Source: JAYUHK01 sp043767025
Lineage (GTDB): Bacteria > Bacteroidota > Bacteroidia > Chitinophagales > Saprospiraceae
Reading direction: 5' to 3'
Assembly: GCA_043767025.1 (NCBI GenBank)
Contig: JAYUHK010000047.1
Span: 1-17,168 of the forward strand
DNA: 17,168 bases
Shown: positions 12,957 to 17,168 of the stretch, piece after piece
Layout of the letters: each line of letters begins with the position of its first letter
Position numbering within the stretch: the first letter of the stretch is position 1
Program-made: the position numbers and the translations under genes
The notes under the pieces: model-generated
The model's input: the letters and a program-made list of their open reading frames with translations, nothing else
Database searches by the model: none
Told to the model about the DNA's origin: nothing

Positions 12957-15749
12957 TTAGTTATTTATTACTATCATTTTGCGGGTCGCTACGGCATCTG
13001 ATGTTTCGAGGTGGTAGTAAAATACGCCTCCCGCCGACGGTAAATCTGACCGATCTACCGCCACTTCGTGGTAGCCTTTTTCAAGTTTTAAGTTATATAC
13101 TTTCACTTCGCGCCCAGCGATGTCCATAATTTTTAGCTGTATTGCGTCCGCTTTTGGCAACTGAAAGCCAATCAAAGTACCGTTTTGCCAAGGATTGGGT
13201 TTGTTCTGGTAGAGCGAAAAACCTTCCTCCGCAGGGTTGAGATTGCCGTCTTTTCGGAAAGTCAGCGCGCCTACTTGCGCAGTCACATTGCCGCCTTTTT
13301 CGTCGGTCGAAAAAACAACAGAACGAGTGATTTCTGAATTCATTTTCAGCATTTGACTCAAATACCCGTTTGCTTTCGCCCGAAACTTTACTTTGAATAA
13401 AGGGTCTTTGTTGGGCAAAGTGAGTGGTGCGTCGTAGTCCCAAGCGGCGGTCAGATAGCCGTCTGAAAGGTGTGAAAGTCCAAAATTATCGGTAGTCAAG
13501 TTCGGAAGTAAGCCCTGCGCCACGTCTTCGACCGCTAATTTTTTCGGGTCAAAAACAAAAGTAAATTGCCAGCTTGTGACATTGTTAAATCCATTAGATT
13601 TTACACTTGCCTCATATTCTTGCCCTGCGTAGAGATAGGCATCGTTCATCTCAAAGAAAAATGGCTGCTCGCTGCGACTTTCTACATTTGCGTCTGAAAA
13701 GTGATTGGCAGCCGCACTGCCGTCCACGTCGCCGACCTTGATCGCCATAAAGTTCACACCATTCATATCGCTTTCAATCAAAGGAATATCGTATTTTTCG
13801 GGAAAAATCTCCTCAAAAGGGTTAGTTGGATTCGGAAAGACGTAATCCGCACGGATAAAACGCCACGAACGGTTGTTCTCAAAATTTTGGTCAATTCCCA
13901 AAATCACCTTCCGAAGCGCGACCAAATCGTAGGTCGTGATACTACCAGATTTGTTGATGTCAGCGGCAATTATTTTGTAGGGACTTTCCAAAGGTTTGAC
14001 CCCCAAAATATGTTTTCGTATCTGCACCATATCATAAGTCGTCACGCCATTTGTGATATTCATGTCTTTCGTTGGCTCTAATGTCAGTCCAGAAGTTCCG
14101 AAAGGAATTTGGAGAAAATTAAAAAATCCTGCCGCTCCTGTCACCGTCGAACTGCTGCCATTTGATATATTCACAGTCACATCTTCCACGTTGTTACCAA
14201 TTTCATCGTGAATTGCGCCCGCTATTTGTGCAGTGCTATTGGAAGGCGAACAGATATTTTGGTTGTCAGAAAGGCGCACCGAAGAAAGGCAACTTTCTGT
14301 ATTTCCAGCCTCATCTGTGACAAATAATTGAATTGTCACAGAATGATTACTATTTACATTAAAATCAACACAATTCAATGCCAAAGAATCGGCAGCCACC
14401 GCCGAAGAACCTAATTTTTTTAGTTTGTATTTCAGTAAACTTTTACTGGTACAATTATCAAAACTATTGTTGTTCACTTGGTTGGTCTGGACTACACTCA
14501 TGCCCTGTCCGTTCATCACTCCGAGCGGCATATTGAGGAGTGCTTGGCAAACTGCTGTCGGTTTTTTATTATCAATAATTGTGACAGTCATAGATTTGGT
14601 AGTACTGTTGCCGCAGCTATCTTTTGCAGTAAAAATGACGGTAGTTACTCCCAGAGGAAAATTGCCTGAAGCATTCGCGCCGTTGGTATTTTGATTATTT
14701 TGAATCACGATATTTGGGCTGCAATCGGTCGCCGTGGCAGGCGGCAAAGTAACCGAAGTAGCGGCACAGTTTGCACCTACACTGACCGAAACATTGGCAG
14801 GAATATTCAGCACTGGTGGCGTAGTGTCCATTACCACCAACGACTGCGCAAACTCTGTATAACCTGCGTTGCTGCTGGTATTTGGCTTATAAATACACCA
14901 ATCTATGACTTTCCAAATGCGCACTATTTTGTAGCAAGCGGGAATATTTTGACCATTAAAAACCAAATCATCGTAGCCGACATATACGTTGTTGCAGCTG
15001 TTTGCTACCAATGTCACAACGGGACGATTGAAAGGTGCGGGCAGGCTATCGGGATTGAGTTTGGAGCGTGGCGTACAAGAATTGGTAAAATAATTGGGCG
15101 GAAAAACGATATTTTGTACCGCAGTCACGCTTGCATTCGGGTTGGTAAGCGTGATAACTTGTGTTTTAGTAGTTTTATTTCCTATCGAATCTGTGACAGT
15201 AAAAATCCGCCTAATCGTACCAATATTGCAACCGTTGAGGGTAAAAACAGAGTCAATTTTCAGCTTTGCGCCGATACAATTATCGCTAAATGTAGCATTG
15301 CCGAACAGCGAAAGTGGCGACCGTGGCGCGCTACAAAGCACTGTCCGGTCGGCTGGAATATTGAGTGTCGGCGGTACATTATCGGGTGTATAGAGGACTG
15401 TTTTAGTGACTACCGCCGTTTCTCTCGGAGTGCCAGTATCCGAGACTGTACAGGTATAAGTGCCGGGAGCAAGGTTGAAAATGCCTGTCACATTTGTAGC
15501 ACCATTGCTCCAAAGATAGGTATAAGTTCCGTTACCTCCGACAACAGCTAATATGGTAACTGAACCAGTATTACTGCCAAGACAGGAACTTGGCGAACAA
15601 GTGACTGTAACTGTCAAAGGCGGTGGTAACAATATTTCTGGTGCATTTTCAGCTTTTAAAACCATATTTTGTAGGGTTAAAAGCAATATAGCAATTAAAA
15701 TTCTGTACGCTTGCGATGTTTGTCGCAACGATGATGTGTTGTTTTTCAT
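12957..15749 (-). CDS. Large T9SS-secreted surface protein with SprB-like, HYR-like, dockerin-like and cohesin-like domains
   Basis: This is a 930-residue modular protein. The N-terminus has a basic region and the hydrophobic stretch ILIAILLLTLQNMVL (17-31), a signal peptide. Residues 45-105 match the SprB repeat (TVTCSPSSCLGSNTGSV, then LAPGTYTCTVSD). Regions at about 125-200 and 310-395 are HYR-like (VPPTLNIPADRTV; TPPVLNIPANVSV, then GVTTVIFTAKDSCGN). About 505-560 is a CarboxypepD_reg-like fold (IAGAIHDEIGNNVEDVTV). Residues 562-619 contain two dockerin-like Ca-binding helices (DMNITNGVTTYDMVQIRKHILG; DINKSGSITTYDLVALRKVILG). About 695-830 resembles a cohesin/HSP-like beta domain (SWQFTFVFDPKKL). 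The last 85 residues (LYQNKPNPW, GREVKVYNL, KMIVINN) are the type A T9SS sorting domain, which is removed and replaced by a surface anchor. It is probably an adhesin or surface scaffold. A good terminator follows. Confidence 0.9.
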   Translation of the reverse strand: MKNNTSSLRQTSQAYRILIAILLLTLQNMVLKAENAPEILLPPPLTVTVTCSPSSCLGSNTGSVTILAVVGGNGTYTYLWSNGATNVTGIFNLAPGTYTCTVSDTGTPRETAVVTKTVLYTPDNVPPTLNIPADRTVLCSAPRSPLSLFGNATFSDNCIGAKLKIDSVFTLNGCNIGTIRRIFTVTDSIGNKTTKTQVITLTNPNASVTAVQNIVFPPNYFTNSCTPRSKLNPDSLPAPFNRPVVTLVANSCNNVYVGYDDLVFNGQNIPACYKIVRIWKVIDWCIYKPNTSSNAGYTEFAQSLVVMDTTPPVLNIPANVSVSVGANCAATSVTLPPATATDCSPNIVIQNNQNTNGANASGNFPLGVTTVIFTAKDSCGNSTTKSMTVTIIDNKKPTAVCQALLNMPLGVMNGQGMSVVQTNQVNNNSFDNCTSKSLLKYKLKKLGSSAVAADSLALNCVDFNVNSNHSVTIQLFVTDEAGNTESCLSSVRLSDNQNICSPSNSTAQIAGAIHDEIGNNVEDVTVNISNGSSSTVTGAAGFFNFLQIPFGTSGLTLEPTKDMNITNGVTTYDMVQIRKHILGVKPLESPYKIIAADINKSGSITTYDLVALRKVILGIDQNFENNRSWRFIRADYVFPNPTNPFEEIFPEKYDIPLIESDMNGVNFMAIKVGDVDGSAAANHFSDANVESRSEQPFFFEMNDAYLYAGQEYEASVKSNGFNNVTSWQFTFVFDPKKLAVEDVAQGLLPNLTTDNFGLSHLSDGYLTAAWDYDAPLTLPNKDPLFKVKFRAKANGYLSQMLKMNSEITRSVVFSTDEKGGNVTAQVGALTFRKDGNLNPAEEGFSLYQNKPNPWQNGTLIGFQLPKADAIQLKIMDIAGREVKVYNLKLEKGYHEVAVDRSDLPSAGGVFYYHLETSDAVATRKMIVINN

Positions 15750-16131
15750 AAAAAATATATTCAGCTTTTGGTAATAATTTATTTTTAAAAAATATTTTTT
15801 TATACACGCAGTGACAGTCTATTTTCATACGTTTGATGAAAATAAGATACACAGTTGTATATCGGATTACGCAACAGTAATTCGGTAGAGGTTGAGCCAA
15901 TAAAAGAATGGGAGTTCTTCCGTTGATTCTAAAAATATTGGTAAGTAAGAATAAAAAAATCCGCAGAGGGATTGTGGGAAAAATTTTATAGGTCGGAGAT
16001 CATGTAACGAGAAGCGACTTGCGCTCAAAGTTCAAGATAATACTGATGAGTCATTATGAATAAAATAGGTTGATGGTATAAATATGTTTTCATATATCAA
16101 AATATCAAATATGATGCCAAATTTTATTAGT
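15750..16131. other. Intergenic gap of about 380 nt with a possible decayed coding remnant
   Basis: The first 100 nt are very AT-rich and should carry the promoter of the T9SS-protein gene, though no TAnnTTTG box is evident on the minus strand. Bases 15900-16070 are less AT-rich. On the plus strand one frame reads from ATG 15909 (MGVLPLILKILVSKNKK) to a TAG near 15990, and the same frame continues for about 23 more codons to a TAA near 16062. This looks like a possible gene fragment, but I cannot assign it to any family. I see no tRNA or structured RNA that I can name. Confidence 0.4.
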
Positions 16132-17025
16132 TTACTTTTTTAGTTGTTTTTTTAGTTCTTCTAATTCTATAAAAAGTTGTTCTGCGCGTTGCTTTTCTGT
16201 TTCGGCACGCTGTTTTTCTGTTTCGGCACGCTGTTTTTCTGCCTCCAATTCTTCGTCTTTGGCAGCAATTATTTTATCTTTTTTGCCCAATTCGCGCGCA
16301 AATATTCGGTCTATATCGTCTTCTACGTCCATTTTATTGCGCACTTCTTCGCTCGCCATCGCTCTTTCTAAACGCAATACCATTTTTTGTACGAGTGGTT
16401 CGTTGAGATCGCCCGTAAAATTTAGCTGGTGTTTGTCGTCTTCGCTGCCAAATTCGGGGTTGAAAACTTGCAACACTTTTTCGAGTTTTGTCCGCGACTC
16501 GCGCGGCAACACTCGCAGTTGTATCAAGAAAGAATCGTGTGTGAGAATTTCCACAAAGTCCTCTTTAACGTCCAATATTTCTTTCGTATTTACGTCTTCG
16601 TAGTTGTGACTAATTTTTACGACCGCTCTTTTGATATTGTCCAACGAAAATCCGAGAAAATAAATCGTCACTATCGGCAACGGAATTTTTACAGATTCGC
16701 CGCTTTCGTCCAAAACGGTGTCTTCTTTGCGGTAATTATCGCCCAAATACCGTCTGAACCGCATCACGTCGAATACTTGTTTGGCTTTTTGCAGCTCTAT
16801 TAGGACTTTTTTTTGCTCTCCCGCTTGGGTTTTGATGACGGCTTTGAAGTCAAATCTTAATATGCTGATGCTACCCGAAGTATTTTCGGTCGTCGTTTCC
16901 TGCGGTTTCAGCTCCAAACTGATGATTTCTTCTCCCAAAATGGTAGATAATAGTTCGCTGGCGATTTCGGTATCTTCCAAAAGATACTTGAAAACTACAT
17001 CGTATATCGGATTGGCGATTATCAT
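16132..17025 (-). CDS. Rpn/PD-(D/E)XK nuclease-family (transposase_31-like) protein with repetitive coiled-coil tail
   Basis: This 297-residue protein starts with NPIYDVVFKYLLEDTEIASELLS (residues 5-27), typical of the Rpn recombination-promoting nuclease / PDDEXK_2 family. The catalytic core is visible as Asp59 in RFDFKA and the E-x-Q of LIELQKAK (Glu77, Gln79). Known Rpn proteins are Mg- or Ca-dependent DNA endonucleases that increase recA-independent recombination. In Bacteroidota many paralogues occur, often scattered. Residues 110-240 form a conserved helical region. Residues 250-297 are a charged coiled coil with three consecutive heptads of the type AETEKQR, encoded by a 21-bp DNA repeat. 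The start at 17025 fits the family N-terminus. It appears monocistronic; copy B of the 41-nt repeat lies 47 nt upstream. The coiled coil probably drives oligomerisation. Confidence 0.88.
   Translation of the reverse strand: MIIANPIYDVVFKYLLEDTEIASELLSTILGEEIISLELKPQETTTENTSGSISILRFDFKAVIKTQAGEQKKVLIELQKAKQVFDVMRFRRYLGDNYRKEDTVLDESGESVKIPLPIVTIYFLGFSLDNIKRAVVKISHNYEDVNTKEILDVKEDFVEILTHDSFLIQLRVLPRESRTKLEKVLQVFNPEFGSEDDKHQLNFTGDLNEPLVQKMVLRLERAMASEEVRNKMDVEDDIDRIFARELGKKDKIIAAKDEELEAEKQRAETEKQRAETEKQRAEQLFIELEELKKQLKK
16193..16234 (-). repeat. Exact 21-bp coding tandem repeat (two perfect copies plus partial flanking units)
   Basis: Bases 16193-16213 and 16214-16234 are identical, and degenerate partial units flank them at about 16181-16192 and 16235-16241. 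Each unit adds one heptad (AETEKQR) to the coiled-coil tail of the nuclease-family protein. Because the unit is a multiple of three, gain or loss by slippage would change coiled-coil length without a frameshift. Confidence 0.9.
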
Positions 17026-17071
17026 GGCTTTTTTTTTTAATTATAATTGATATAAAGCAAAGGGCTTTAAA

Positions 17072-17112
17072 TTTAGGAATGAGGAAAAAATAAGATACTT
17101 AATTTTTTCCAA
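17072..17112 (-). repeat. 41-nt dispersed hairpin repeat, copy B (upstream of the Rpn-like gene)
   Basis: This is the second copy of the element at 8245-8285, in the same orientation. Here GGAAAAAAT (17083-17091) and ATTTTTTCC (17102-17110) form a perfect 9-bp stem with a 10-nt loop. The left part carries the shared TTTAGGAATGA. It starts 47 nt before the Rpn-like ATG on the minus strand. Confidence 0.8.
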
Positions 17113-17146
17113 TCAATTCAAACAATAACAAGGCATTTTTGAGGCG

Positions 17147-17161
17147 CAACGCAGGGCGTTG
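17147..17161. repeat. Short GC-rich inverted repeat at the window edge
   Basis: CAACGC (17147-17152) and GCGTTG (17156-17161) form a 6-bp stem with a 3-nt loop, in locally GC-rich sequence after AT-rich DNA. It may be part of a larger repeat or a terminator cut off by the window end. Little more can be said. Confidence 0.3.
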
Positions 17162-17168
17162 TAACGAA

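Noticed and set aside
14691..15551. 286-codon plus-strand frame antisense to the T9SS protein
   Set aside because: Its composition is unusually rich in Ile, Cys and Arg and it has no domain signature. The opposite strand encodes clear HYR-like and SprB-like domains.
16001..16030. Short stem AGCG/CGCT in the 15750-16131 gap, considered as part of a structured RNA or tRNA
   Set aside because: No cloverleaf, T-loop with a matching stem, or SRP/RNase P/tmRNA/6S hallmark could be assembled around it.
1..17168. CRISPR array, defence island, phage or integrated element covering the window
   Set aside because: No regularly spaced direct repeats, cas genes, integrase, intact transposase, toxin-antitoxin pair or attachment-site duplication was seen. 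The Rpn-like gene alone does not make a defence system.

Overview
The window looks like chromosomal DNA from a free-living member of the Bacteroidota, perhaps a Cytophagia or Saprospiria relative. Four things point there. One is a large secreted protein with SprB-like and HYR-like domains and a type IX secretion (T9SS) C-terminal sorting domain. Another is a 2-oxoacid dehydrogenase E1 with its alpha and beta halves fused in one chain. The third is an aminofutalosine synthase (MqnE) of the futalosine menaquinone route. The last is a set of AT-rich intergenic gaps with weak Shine-Dalgarno signals and TAnnTTTG-type -7 boxes. I saw no rRNA, tRNA, CRISPR array, phage module or intact insertion sequence.

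Left part (1-6390). The tail of an unidentified plus-strand gene ends at 157. It converges with a minus-strand run that reads, in transcription order, DUF4153-like membrane protein (5469-3601), WaaA/KdtA Kdo transferase (3549-2305) and fused E1 dehydrogenase (2236-167). The gaps of 51 and 68 nt suggest co-transcription. Upstream, behind a strong hairpin terminator at 5576-5617, lies a separate minus-strand gene for a small exported protein of a Bacteroidota-specific family.

Middle part (6390-11700). A perfect 33-nt palindrome lies near the end of a lone glycosyltransferase-like half-protein (7357-6830). Next come shikimate kinase (AroK, 8222-7695) and a small helix-turn-helix-like protein (8668-8408) with its own bidirectional terminator. 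A divergent 200-nt gap leads to a family 2 glycosyltransferase (8868-9758). MqnE (9840-11039) then overlaps a histidine-phosphatase-superfamily gene (11039-11662) by one base, so those two are probably translationally coupled.

Right part (11700-17168). A good TAnnTTTG box precedes an exported thioredoxin-fold protein with a C-terminal SPOR-like domain (11998-12825). It converges on the 930-residue T9SS-sorted multidomain protein (15749-12957). The last gene (17025-16132) is an Rpn/PD-(D/E)XK nuclease-family protein whose coiled-coil tail is built on an exact 21-bp tandem repeat.

The least expected signal is a 41-nt hairpin-forming repeat present twice, 8.8 kb apart (8245-8285 and 17072-17112). 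Each copy sits in the same orientation just upstream of a minus-strand gene (aroK and the Rpn-like gene). Most other genes are housekeeping or envelope functions. I found no convincing new multi-gene system. The best leads are this repeat family, the MqnE-phosphatase coupling, the thioredoxin-SPOR fusion, the stand-alone glycosyltransferase half, and the dockerin-like plus cohesin-like T9SS protein.
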